From positions 11,050,675-11,114,674 of the forward strand of contig CM022674.1 in NCBI GenBank assembly GCA_012295275.1: a stretch of 64,000 nt of DNA, written 5' to 3'. Positions 9,930 through 20,954 of this stretch are shown here, in pieces. Positions within the stretch are counted from its first letter, which is position 1; every line of letters begins with the position of its first letter. Source of the stretch: Chrysomallon squamiferum. Its lineage: Eukaryota > Mollusca > Gastropoda > Neomphalida > Peltospiridae. The notes under the pieces were generated by a model. The model ran no database searches, was not told the origin of the DNA, and saw only the letters and a program-made list of their open reading frames with translations. A program made the translations under genes and the position numbers.

Positions 9930-12900
9930 TTAATCCTCAAAGTACAGATCTTCCCTGTAGCACCCAATACAACCTTTACAGTGAGGTTTCTTTTCATACA
10001 GATAGAAACTGTCAGGTAGCAAAAACTTCCTTGCTTTTTCCACTTGTTCTCTGGTGGCTTTTTCTTCATACAGGAATTCAACTTCTGTCTCAAACTCTTC
10101 TACACTATCAAAACTTTTAGCGTTTTCACTTATTGCATCATGTGTCCCAGTATTTTTACTTGTGTCATCATGTTCTCCAGTATTTTCCTCATCATATTCT
10201 CTGGTATTTTTACTGGTGTCATCATATTCTCTGGTATTTTGACTGGTGTCATCGTATTCTCTGGTATTTTGACTTGTGTCATCACATTCTCTGGTATTTT
10301 GACTTATGTCATCATGTTCTCCTGTATTTTTACTTGTGTCATCATGTTCTCTGGTATTTTTACTTGTGTCATCATGTTCTGTATTTTTGCTTATGTCATC
10401 ATGTTCTCCTGTATTTTTACTTATGTCATCATGTTCTCCTGAATTTTTACTTGTGTCATCATGTTCTCCTGTATTTTTACTTATGTCATCATGGCCTCTG
10501 GTACTTTCACCATTCAGCATTTTTGAGAACTTCTTTCTGCATTTACTGAAATGTTTATTTGAGGCACCTGCACCTGTGAACACAAACACTGCAATTGGAG
10601 ACTTTAACTCTCCAGTATTTTCACTTGAACCATCAAACTTAAATCCTCCAGTATTTTTACTTAAATAATCAAATTTCCACCCTCCAGTATTTTCACTTGG
10701 ACCGTGTAACTTAAATCCTCCAGTATTTTTACTTAAATAATCAAATTTCCACCCTCCAGTATTTTCACTTGGACCGTGTAACTTAAATCCTCCAGTATTT
10801 TTACTTAAATAATCAAATTTCCACCTCCAGTATTTTCACTTGGACCGTGTAACTTAAATCCTCCAGTATTTTTACTTAAATAATCAAATTTCCACCCTCC
10901 AGTATTTTCACTTGGACCGTGTAACTTAAATCCTCCAGTATTTTCACTTGGACCGTGTAGCTTAAATCCTCCAGTATTTTCACTTGGACCGTGTAGCTTA
11001 AATCCTCCAGTATTTTCACTTGGACCGTGTAGCTTAAATCCTCCAGTATTTTCACTTGGACCGTGTAGCTTAAATCCTCCAGTATTTTCACTTGGACCGT
11101 GTAGCTTAAATCCTCCAGTATTTTCACTTGGACCGTGTAGCTTAAATCCTCCAGTATTTTCACTTGGACCGTGTAACTTAAATCCTCCAGTATTTTCACT
11201 TGGACCGTGTAGCTTAAATCCTCCAGTATTTTCACTTGGATCATTAAACTTCAACTTTCCAGTATTTTTACTTGTATCATGTAACTTCAATCCTGTGGTG
11301 TTTTTACTTGGATCATCAAACTTCAGCTCTCCAGCATTTTCACTTGAACCATGTAACTTCAACCCTCCAGTATTTTTACTTGAATCATGTAACTTTAATC
11401 CTGCACTATTTTTACTTGAATCATCAAACTTCAACTCTCCACTGTTATTACCTGGAACATGTAACTTCAATCCTCCAGTATTTTTACTTGAATCATCAAA
11501 CTTCAACTCTCCAGTATTTTTATTTGAATCATCAAACTTCAACTCTCCAGTATTTTTACTTGAATCATCAAACTTCAACTCTCCAGTATTTTTACTTGAA
11601 TCATCAAACTTCAACTCTCCAGTATTTTTACTTGAATCATCAAACTTCAACTCTCCAGTATTTTTACTTGGATCATCAAACTTCAATCCTCCAGTATTTT
11701 TACTTGAATCATCAAACTTCAACCCTCCAGTATTTTTACTTGAATCATCAAACTTCAATCCTCCAGTATTTTTACTTCGATCATCAAACTTCAACCCTCC
11801 AGTATTTTCACTTGGATCATCAAACTTCAACTCTCCAGTATTTTCTTTTGAATCATGTAACTTAAGTCTTCCAGCATTTTTACTTAAATCATCAAACTTC
11901 AACCCTCCAGCATTTTCACTTGAATCACGTAACTTCAATCCTGCAGTAGTTTCACTTGAACCATGTAACTTCAACCCTCCAGCATTTTTACTTAAATAAT
12001 CAAACTTCAACCATCCAGTGTTTTCACTTGATCCATGTAACTTAAATCGTCCGGAATTTTTACTTAAATCATCAAATTTCAACTCTCCACTATTTTTACT
12101 TGAATCATGTAACTTAAATCCTGCAGTGTTTTTACTAGGATCATCAAACTTCAACCCTCCAGTAGTTTCACTTGACTCATCAAACTTCAATCCAGCAGTA
12201 TTTTCTCTTGAATCTTGTAACTTAAATCCTCCAGTATTTTTACTTGGTTCAAACTTCAACCCTCCAGTAGTTTCACTTGACTCATCAAACTTCAATCCAG
12301 CAGTATTTTCTCTTGAATCTTGTAACTTAAATCCTGCAGTATTTTTGCTTGGCTCAAACTTCAACCCTCCAGTAGTTTCACTTGACTCATCAAACTTCAA
12401 TCCAGCAGTATTTTCTCTTGAACCATGTAACTTAAATCCTGCAGTATTTTTGCTTGGTTCAAACTTCAACCCTCCAGTAGTTTCACTTGACTCATCAAAC
12501 TTCAATCCAGCAGTATTTTCTCTTGAACCATGTAACTTAAATCCTGCAGTATTTTTGCTTGGTTCAAACTTCAACCCTCCAGTAGTTTCACTTGACTCAT
12601 CAAACTTCAATCCAGCAGTATTTTCTCTTGAACCTTGTAACTTAAATCCTGCAGTATTTTTACTTGGTTTAAACTTCAACCCTCCAGTAGTTTCACTTGA
12701 CTCATCAAACTTCAATCCACCAGTATTTTCACTTGAACCATGTAACTTAAATCCTCCAGTATTTTTACTTGGTTCAAACGTCAACCCTCCAGTATTTTCA
12801 CTGTGCTCTGCTAACTTCAAAATTCCAGTATTTTTATTTGCTCCTCCAGTTTTACTGCTTACTGCATCAACATCTTTTCTGCTGTAGATGAAGCTGCTGC

Positions 12901-13165
12901 TGCTGCTATATCTGTTTGTGTGTCCTTTGTAGACGCTGGTACTGTGTTCATTATATTTAGCAGTGTTGTTGTTAATCTTTTCACTCACATCTACGTATTC
13001 TGAGTTTCTTCGAGGAACTGATGATTCTGGAAATGTCAGCATGCTTTCTGCATTATCCTTTTCTGTAGTCTTCTCTGTTCCTTCTGGTGGGTTCAGTGGA
13101 CGAGGCCATTTAGGTGTCTGTGTGGAAGTTGTGATAAAATGCTGACGACTTGATTTAAGATCATT
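9930..13165 (-). CDS. Repeat-protein gene, giant terminal exon 3 (one-base deletion near 10826)
   Basis: The acceptor is CTTAACAG before 13165. The frame is open from the splice through 13042 to about 10827, then shifts by one. The shifted frame continues as the same repeat protein to TAA at 9930-9932. The exon length is 3,236, one short of a multiple of three, matching the single C missing at 10821-10830 (ccacctccag, against ccaccctccag in sibling copies). Long antisense open frames here are shadows, caused by repeat units whose lengths are multiples of three. Confidence 0.82.
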
Positions 13166-15530
13166 CTGTTAAGATATAAAACAAAATGTCATGATAAAAA
13201 CATTTTTCTTCTTCTGTTAGATCAGTGGTTCTCAAACTTTTTTTGCCAACGGCACACCTTGGAACACACGAAGAAATAGCGGCACACCTGGCTAAATATA
13301 TATACAAAAAATATTTGAATTTTGTAAAGTAAAAACATGGCAAGTCGTAGACGGCATACAATCGTAAAGACAGACTAGTCATAGACACATAAAATGATTC
13401 AAACTAAATAAAGAAAAACATAGCTATACTTCACTGCAGTGTTTCGAATTTCATCAGTCAAATAGCTGGCTTCTTTAGTGAGAAATTTGTGCCTGACTTT
13501 TATTCATAATTTCCTCAATGTTTGGTCGAATATGAAACAGACTCACCCTCATTTCTTCTTTTGTTGTATGTAATCTCTCGTGCCTCATGTTTTTGATGTT
13601 GTTTAATGTTGAGAAGCCTAATTCACATATATAAGAAGTTGAAAATTGGAACTGAAATGAAAAATGAATCAATGGGCAAAGTCGAATGTTTTAATTTTAA
13701 CAATTTTCTTTTTGAGGGCAGGTAGCTTGTCTGTTGAAGTGAGAATATTTTCGTTTTTACCTTGCATACTACTGTTTGTTTTATTTTTTACCTTGCATAC
13801 TACTGTTTGTTTTATTTTTGGACCACATGGTTTTTCGCATTTTCTTAGTGTGCCGTTCAAAATTTGGCGGCACACTTAGGAAGATCTCGTGGCACATCTG
13901 TGCGCCGCGGCACACTGGTTGAGAATCACTGTGTTAAATGATGCACTGGATGATATTATTTCATTAACTGAACAAAACAACAACACTGATGATGATACAA
14001 TGCAAACAACAAGCACTATTACTACTTATACTGCTACAACAACTGCAGTTGACACACAAGTATTAGTTATCATTCTCATACCATTACACATTGTCACTGC
14101 TGTTATCTCTATACTAATACTGCTGTCTCTATTTTACTTACAGAACAACTACCACTATCACTACTATTACTAGTACTGCTGCTACTGTTAGTACTAGTAT
14201 TACTAATATTTGACTACCACTACAATATTACTACTATTACTTCAACTACTATACTACCATTAAACTACTATACTGCTACTACTGCTACTATTGTACAACA
14301 ACAACAACAACAACAATAATATTAATAATTATTATATTAATAATAATTATAATAATAATTAATATGACTTGTCACTATCAAAATAGTTTACAAAAAGTTG
14401 ATCAACTGATAATGTATTAAACAGCTGGTGACATAAAAAAAAATTAGTCTCCTCTAATCATATTGAGTAAATAGATATTTTACATTCACTAGGTGATGGA
14501 TTAAAAAGTAATTAGAAAAGTCAAATAATGTTTGCTGGTGGACAGAAAAGGAAATAAATTACATGGCGGTAAAGAATGGAAATTTATTTTATAAGTTCAG
14601 TTAAATGTGTTACTCACAACAAGCTGACGAATAAGCTCATAGCTGCTGTGTTGCTGCTGCACAAGTTCTTTCACGATGTTCACCATGTCGTTGTTGCTGT
14701 CTAGAACCATTTTCAGTAAATATTCTGGACTGACCTACAAATAGGGAGACACGTGTGTAGGTTGCAGGAACTTAGAATGGATGATAAACACAAAGAGAGA
14801 CAGGTATAAAGATAAAGATATTTAGTAAGAAGATACAGATGCAGATACTTAGGTATGAAGACAAAAATGGAGATATTTAGATCCGATGATAAAAATTCAG
14901 ATATTTGGGTAAGAAAATAAAGATGTAGATGTTTAGATAAGAAGATAAAGATGTAGATATTTAGATAAGAAAATAAAGATGTAGATGTTTAGATAAGAAA
15001 ATAAAGATGTAGATATTTAGATAAGAAAATAGAGATGTAGATATTTAGATAAGAAAATAGAGATGTAGATATTTAGATAAGAATATAAAGATGTTAATAT
15101 TTAGATAAGAAAATAAAGATGTAGATATTTAGATAAGAAAATAAAGATTGATATTTAGATAAGAAAATAGAGATGTAGATATTTAGATAAGAATATAAAG
15201 ATGTTGATATTTAGATAAGAAAATAAAGATGTAGATATTTAGATAAGAAAATAAAGATGTAAATATTTAGATAAGAAAATAAAGGTATGCTGGTATGTAT
15301 GAGGTCACAGAGATGGACAGACAAAAACATAAACACTGTCAGACATATGGACAGAATGACAGAACTGACGTTCATACATACAGATTATAGACAGACTCAA
15401 AGAAGAACTAGTTATGACAGACACACAATCAGACAGACAACCTGAATTAAGAAGACAGACTCACTGACATATCAGGGAGACTGGTAAACTCTGATGATTT
15501 TGCGTCAGCTTCTGCTGTATCATGTGACAT
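9930..15530 (-). CDS. Unrecognised repeat-rich protein, three exons (about 1,139 aa if one missing base is restored)
   Basis: The exons are 15530-15465, 14734-14618 and 13165-9930, all joined in phase 0 at GTGAGT donors and AG acceptors. The Met at 15530 is preceded four codons upstream by an in-frame TAG, which supports the start. The N-terminus (about 61 residues from exons 1-2) is acidic then helical, with L-L-K-M-V-L-D and I-V-K-E-L-V-Q-Q-Q. A Ser/Pro/Thr-rich segment follows. Next come some 65 copies of a 12-residue unit with core S-K/E-N-T-G-G-L/F-K, alternating L-K-F-D-D and F-K-L-H-G flavours. After that come about fifteen 10-11 residue units of the type G-E-H-D-D-I-S-K-N-T. The unique tail has an acidic/helical segment, C-K-G-C-I-G-C and ends Y-F-E-D-stop. 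No signal peptide or membrane segment is seen. I do not recognise the family; a structural or scaffold role would be a guess. Confidence 0.8.
10140..10500 (-). repeat. Coding 30-33 bp tandem array (acidic His-Asp-Asp repeats)
   Basis: Units encode H-D-D-T/I-S-K-N-T with G-E or R-E/R-E-Y linkers. They keep the S-K-N-T core of the neighbouring 12-residue array. Confidence 0.9.
10590..12800 (-). repeat. Coding 36 bp / 12-residue tandem array with 72 bp and 105 bp higher-order units
   Basis: 36 bp units encode N-T-G-G-L/F-K-blocks. At 12170-12760 they combine into a 105 bp (35-residue) higher-order unit, about five near-identical copies, containing K-F-D-E-S-S-E-T-T-G-G. At 10680-10900 a 72 bp unit alternates W-K-F-D-Y-L and F-K-L-H-G-P. 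At 10900-11230 F-K-L-H-G-P-S-E-N-T-G-G is repeated about nine times almost perfectly. Confidence 0.93.
13223..13931 (-). mobile_element. hAT-superfamily DNA transposon remnant, 709 bp
   Basis: The termini are inverted repeats, CAGTGGTTCTCAA on the left and TTGAGAATCACTG on the right. They are flanked by 8 bp target-site copies, TGTTAGAT at 13215-13222 and TGTTAAAT at 13932-13939. GCGGCACAC-type subterminal repeats occur at both ends. The minus strand holds the C-terminal dimerisation piece of a hAT transposase, so this is an internally deleted, non-autonomous copy. It sits in intron 2 of the repeat-protein gene. Confidence 0.92.
13475..13660 (-). pseudogene. hAT transposase C-terminal fragment (ZBED5/FAM200/SCAND3-like lineage)
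   Basis: The translation contains Y-I-C-E-L-G-F-S-T-L-N-N-I-K and R-V-S-L-F-H-I-R-P-N-I-E-E-I before a stop, which is the typical hAT C-terminal dimerisation (hATC) signature. Everything upstream of it in a normal transposase is absent, so no active enzyme is encoded. Confidence 0.85.
13932..14617 (-). other. Intron 2 remainder of the repeat-protein gene
   Basis: Trinucleotide-rich (ACT/CTA/CAA, ATA) low-complexity DNA at 13970-14360, then plain AT-rich sequence. No exon seen. Confidence 0.7.
14618..14734 (-). CDS. Repeat-protein gene, coding exon 2
   Basis: 39 codons between acceptor TTGTAG and donor GTGAGT. It encodes V-S-P-E-Y-L-L-K-M-V-L-D followed by a Gln-rich amphipathic stretch ending L-I-R-Q-L-V. 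Phase 0 on both sides; probably helical. Confidence 0.82.
14888..15287. repeat. 28 bp minisatellite in intron 1 of the repeat-protein gene
   Basis: The unit is about tttagataagaaaataaag followed by atgtagata, in about 14 copies with point changes and small indels. On the gene's sense strand it is pyrimidine-rich. Confidence 0.93.
15465..15530 (-). CDS. Repeat-protein gene, coding exon 1
   Basis: 22 codons, beginning M-S-H-D-T-A-E-A-D-A-K and ending S-L-P-D-M-S before donor GTGAGT. AAAATG context, with an upstream in-frame stop TAG. Phase 0. Confidence 0.78.
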
Positions 15531-16189
15531 TTTGAAACACTATTATACAACCAGTCACATGCAATTCATCTAAAATAATAATAATAATAATAATAATAAA
15601 AACAAACAAAAAAGCCATATATATATATATATATATATACATATATAGATACAACAACAAAAAGATAATAAATAACGATAATAATAAATAATAATAATAA
15701 TAATAATATCACAAATACTATAAAAAATACAATTTCCATATTTATTCCTTGAATTTCTGACCTATCAGTGAATTGTAAAATGAATTTTTCAGTATACTTG
15801 AATACTTGCACTTTTTCAATAATTATTTGTATTAGTATCAACAGATAAAGTGGAATAATAATTCTAATTCTAATAAAGAATCATTGATTTTAATACCAAA
15901 ATACCTATCACTTTTATCAAATAAATTTACTACTTTCACTATCTTTCTGTTTCCAACTAAAAGTTTGCCGTCTGATAACGTGAAATATCGACAATCATTC
16001 ATCCGTTCGTTTTCTCACATAATTATAGACTTTGTTAGTGTATTTACAGATACAAATACTTACGTTATGATGGAATAGAACTGCAAAAGTTACCAAGGAA
16101 GTCATCCCGTTTTTCACAGATTTGTTTCTAGTTTCGATTTAGCTTGTTCTGTCTAGACTGATACTCTTCTGTATTAGAAAAGCGTAATA

Positions 16190-16500
16190 ACTAAGAGCAA
16201 CGACCGAGTAGGCTGCACGGGTTTCGTACCCAACATGCTGGCGCACAAAAGATACAAAAGTATCAAAAACTAGTTCGTTCCCAAAATCTTTTGAAATATA
16301 GGACGGAAAAAAAAAAAATTTTTCCTTAAATATTTAAAATTTTTACAATTATTACAGTGGAGAAGTTTAGTATAAACGTGACTTTGATGTACGTAACCCG
16401 TATCGTGTTTTCTCGTCCGATTTCCTCGATACGGAAGAAGCCGAATACGTTCGTTTTAACGTATAGCGAAGCACTTGTACGTGCGCGTTTTCGTATCGTT
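16190..16500 (-). promoter_or_regulatory. Possible promoter region of the repeat-protein gene (CpG-bearing)
   Basis: CpG density rises clearly against the CpG-poor surroundings (cgtacgtgcgcg-like runs), 0.7-1 kb upstream of the start codon on the minus strand. No TATA or initiator can be assigned. Confidence 0.3.
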
Positions 16501-17491
16501 ATAGCAATTGTTTTTTAAACCTTATAAACAGTGAGAGAGATGTTTTGGGGATTTTCTTTAATAACCTTTGCACAGATTAGTGTTGCTTAAGTTGCATTTT
16601 CGTGCATGGTTTTCACAAAATGATCGCCAAAGAAAGACCCCCTTCTCTCAAAAACAACAAGAAAACAACGTGGTTATACTTACCGTTGTACGCTGATTGA
16701 CCGAAATCACGATGTCGGGTGCTAAATTCAATCTAAGATGTTTAAAGTAGTAAATTAACGTTGTTGACCTTTATATTGCCTTGAGATGTTGTTTTGCTTC
16801 TTGCTGAGAAATAGACAAATCATTTATTTGAAAATACTGGCCATTCCATAGTTCTGTGTGTACTATACTGTTGCAACAGTAGCAAATAACAAATAAATGG
16901 TGTGTGACAAAATTTTCGAATACACAATTTTCCTATAAAATTATAAATCATCAGAAGCAGCAGTAAGAACAGATTAAAATGACTCCAAGATATCTTTGAT
17001 AGCTTGGATATGAAAAAAATAACAACAAACAAACAAAAAACAAAATATAATAATAATTAAAAATTATGAATGTCATCTGAATACAGTTTGCCTGTATTTT
17101 TCTTTCAAAATCCGTTGAGAACTAGTGTTTGATTTTGGTCATTTGGCAACATAAACACTGAATGCCTTATACATGTTGAAACGAAATATGCATATTTTGT
17201 ATATCCAAATAAAGCTTTTTATGAGTTCTAGAAATATAGTTACTTCCCTTTCATGACGTATTTAGATACGAGCTTCGTGCTTTACGTGGAAGCTGAACTG
17301 AAGCTGAGTTACGTACATGACCCGTACCGTAGTCCGTGCGTAGTGAGACACGTGAACAGATTATGTCCCTGATAAACCTCTCTATGAATGTGTTAAATAT
17401 TAAAGAGAAATCAGCACAAATTAAGAGCATTGCTTTTCTTTTATTAGCATCAATGAATTGATTCATGGTTATTTTGTTATTGTTGTTGTTG

Positions 17492-17556
<65 letters not shown>

Positions 17557-18770
17557 GCAATACAGCAGCAGATATTGCTGCTAATACCTAAACATGTTAA
17601 TGAAACAACAAAATTCATATAAGATGAATGTATTTTAATAATATTTGGCTGAACGGCAAACCGTGTAATATAAAGTGCACCCTGATTTTCTAAATGTTCA
17701 TAGGTTCAGGATTCTTTATTCGAAATTCCGAATTACGAAATATTTTTCGAACAACTGATATATTATAGTTTTCAGATGATCTATTCAATACACATTTTAA
17801 TTCGTGCATTAAATTATTAAAACTGTTATATAAACCTATTTGCAGACTATCTTCATGAACTGAATTTAAAATGTCAATGGATTTCATGTTCATACTTTGA
17901 TCTCATTCTCGGCTCTCGCTGTTCATTTTTAAACAAATCCGAAAATATCCGAAATCGGATCCACTTCCGGTCCCATGCTGTTCGGATAAGACAACCTCAA
18001 ATGATATCAGTTACTAAGCATAGCACAAAGAATTTCAGAACGTGAATTATAAAGTAAATTTCTATTACTATACTTTTCAATAAATAACTTTGCTAATCTG
18101 ACAAAAGACACTATCATGAACACAGAACATTGAAAATAAAAATGATAAACAGAGAATGAATAAATTGATGAATGAATGAATAGATGGAAAGATGGATGAT
18201 GATAATGATGATGACAAAAAAAGAACCCATCACAACCATCATCACCACAAACAACAAAACAACAATAATAAAATAAAAATAAAATAAAACAATTAAAATA
18301 AAATAACATAACATAAAATAAAATAAAATAAATGTAACAAAAAAAAGAAATAAACAAATATTTGTTATTAAAACCTGCAGTTAACCACATCGGAAATGGC
18401 GAGATCATATTCTCTTCTTTCCGTCGTAATCGTCACGGAGTTCGACGAAACATTCCGAATGCGCGTGTGACGTAATCAGTGAGTTACTTTAGTTTCCATA
18501 GTCAGTAACTTGGAGATGCACCCCCTTGTGCAAAACAAGTGTACAGCTATAATTTATTTTTATATATTGACAATAAAAAGAGGAATTTTCTTTAGAGAAA
18601 CAGTTTAAACAACAGTAAATTATAACAAAAAACAACAACAGAAACACACAAAACAATAAAAGAAAGGTAATAATTGAGTTAAAGGTAAGTTTTTACAATA
18701 TTTTTTTTTCCTTCAAAACAAAATAATATTTTTTTTATAAATAATATAAATATTAATATTTACATCAAGT

Positions 18771-18771
<1 letters not shown>

Positions 18772-18838
<67 letters not shown>
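18772..18838. repeat. (CT)n microsatellite
   Basis: Pure CT tract of about 67 bp followed by a short CA run. Confidence 0.95.
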
Positions 18839-18851
<13 letters not shown>

Positions 18852-19025
18852 GATACAAACGCACACAAATACACACGTATATGCAAATACATACGTGTAC
18901 AATACATAAATAAAAGCACACGGTGTGTATAGTGTGTGTGAATCTATCTATCTATCTACATGAACACACACACACACATTTATATAGAATAAAACGAAAC
19001 AAAAGTAATTTTAAAATAACTATAA

Positions 19026-19031
19026 TTTATT
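19026..19031 (-). promoter_or_regulatory. Polyadenylation hexamer overlapping the TMED6-like stop codon
   Basis: The minus strand reads GCATAATAAATT, so TAA (19032-19030) overlaps AATAAA (19031-19026). If used, the 3' UTR would be only about 15-30 bases. Whether it is the site used cannot be told from sequence alone. Confidence 0.4.
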
Positions 19032-19263
19032 ATGCACGTGGTTTGGATGTTGGTGTCACTGTTTTAGATCGGAAAAAACGTCGCATCACGTAGACCTGAG
19101 CACACGATGAAATGATGATGATGATGCACTGAATGACTGAGTAGTAGCCGACGTAGCGGTTGTTGCCTTTGACCAAGTACCAGTCACGTAAGATGTTGGC
19201 GCCAGATCGTGACTGATGTTTTCTCATTTCCATCACCGACTCTTCAACATGCGTCAACGACGA
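19030..19263 (-). CDS. TMED6: TMED6-like exon 4 (transmembrane helix and tail)
   Basis: 77 codons plus TAA. It encodes S-S-L-T-H-V-E-E-S, a helical stretch, the membrane segment with I-I-I-I-I-S-S-C-A-Q-V-Y-V-M and the cytosolic R-R-F-F tail. The acceptor is CTCGCCCAG. Confidence 0.93.
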   Translation of the reverse strand, partial: SSLTHVEESVMEMRKHQSRSGANILRDWYLVKGNNRYVGYYSVIQCIIIIISSCAQVYVMRRFFRSKTVTPTSKPRA

Positions 19264-19460
19264 CTGGGCGAGTGAGAGAAGGTTAAAAAAAAAACAGAAA
19301 GAAAAAATTAAACAAAGACAGAGGAAAAGATTACGAGAGAAAGAAAAGCAAAACGAAAAAAAATTGAAGGGATGAAGATTGAAAAGAAGGAAACAGATAT
19401 AACTGATGAAAAAGGGATGAGAGAAAGATAGAAATTGTTAGAATAAAAGAATGAAAGAAA

Positions 19461-19520
<60 letters not shown>

Positions 19521-19881
19521 TAGAAAGTTAACCATAAACACAAATTTTAAAAATATGAAAAGGGTGATCACGTTTACATACATAATTAAACTTTTGAATA
19601 GCAAAACCCCATCTTGGTAGCTTTGTGTTTAAAACATAAAACACTTCAAAACTGACGGAATTTACAAATTTTGAAACTGTTTTAACTACAGACATTTTCC
19701 ACGTCAGCTTCCCTTTAAATTTGACTGAGCATAGTTTATGACACTTCCAAACAAAATTTCAGACTCTCTGCCAGATTTAATAACTTTTTCAACCATTCAT
19801 CTAAACATTAAAAAAAAATTAATGTAATAACTTGAGTCAGAATTTTATCGGTCTACATCCAGTCTGTAAGTACTGTAATAC

Positions 19882-19913
<32 letters not shown>

Positions 19914-20910
19914 TGTACAAAATTAAACTTCAGATTGACACAGGTAGGGATGGTCTCAACTAGAACGGGATACACACGTAAGTGGGAGGGTTTCCGTTAT
20001 CTGAAAAATGAACGTATTCACAACCCACCTTTAACAAAGCAGACATGTTGTGCAAGCCTTCTAGCTGTTGAATGTATTCGGACCACTTGTTCGGCGTTTG
20101 TGCGTACAGTGAAAAAACAACACGCTTGGACGAGAATCGAGAAAACGTGTTGTCTAAACAAACAGTGTAAATACCTGCAATCAGAAAAGTGTCTGTCAAT
20201 TACTGTACAAAATCAAACTGGCCACGGAAAGGGTAGGGGGGGGTGTCATCTAGAAGCGGAACTGATTTGAGTAGCTGATATACTTTAAACAGACTGTGTC
20301 TTTCTGCTGATCCAGCCAATGAGTGGGCAAAAAATTCCTGCTAGCCTGTTTTATTGAGGATGTCTCTCTGTCAGTTTACATACACTTTTCCATTAGCAAA
20401 CACAGATGACTGCTAATCAGTATAATTATTTAACTGTTTTAATTGTTTGTTGTTAGTGCGAAACATTTGCTTAGAACTTCATAGACTTAACGTTAATCTG
20501 AACACTTAGTTTCTAGTAATACCTACAAAACACAGCTCCAAACAGTTTGAGGAATTTTATTTATCTCGAGCCATTGAAGACAAATGATATATATTTATTT
20601 TATTTTTGTTTGTTTCAAAGGTGTAGGTATGGTCGTGGCCCTGGGTGTGTGGGTGTGACATTACTGGTCAATAACTTACCTTCCATTTCAGTTATATTCT
20701 TTATGGATCCTTCACACTCAAAATTAAAGAGCAACAATCGTGAAAATAGAATACATATCAGACCACTGTTCAGTACCCATGTATCACAGTTTTAATATGC
20801 ATAAAGCCTAGAATATTTTATCTTGATCTGAGGAACATTTTTAACTGACTATCGTATACATCAGTATGAAAGCTATTTCTTTTCAAAGTACCAATAATAA
20901 TAACAACAAC

Positions 20911-20954
<44 letters not shown>

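Larger units (their letters stand above)
15531..19025. other. Intergenic region between the repeat-protein gene and TMED6-like gene
   Basis: No coding exon recognised. CpG-containing, less AT-rich patches at about 16190-16500, 17245-17350 and 18410-18490 stand out and could be promoter or regulatory DNA of the leftward repeat-protein gene. TGACGT (CRE-like) occurs at 17254-17259 and TGACGTAA at 18468-18475. Microsatellites are (AAT)n at 15572-15598 and 15690-15710, (AT)n at 15617-15640, (ATT)n at 17492-17556 and (CT)n at 18772-18838. Confidence 0.6.

Noticed and set aside
10044-12999. Plus-strand frames of 197-289 residues opposite the repeat-protein exon
   Set aside because: Antisense shadows of a repeat with a unit divisible by three. 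Splice sites, start context and unique ends support only the minus strand.
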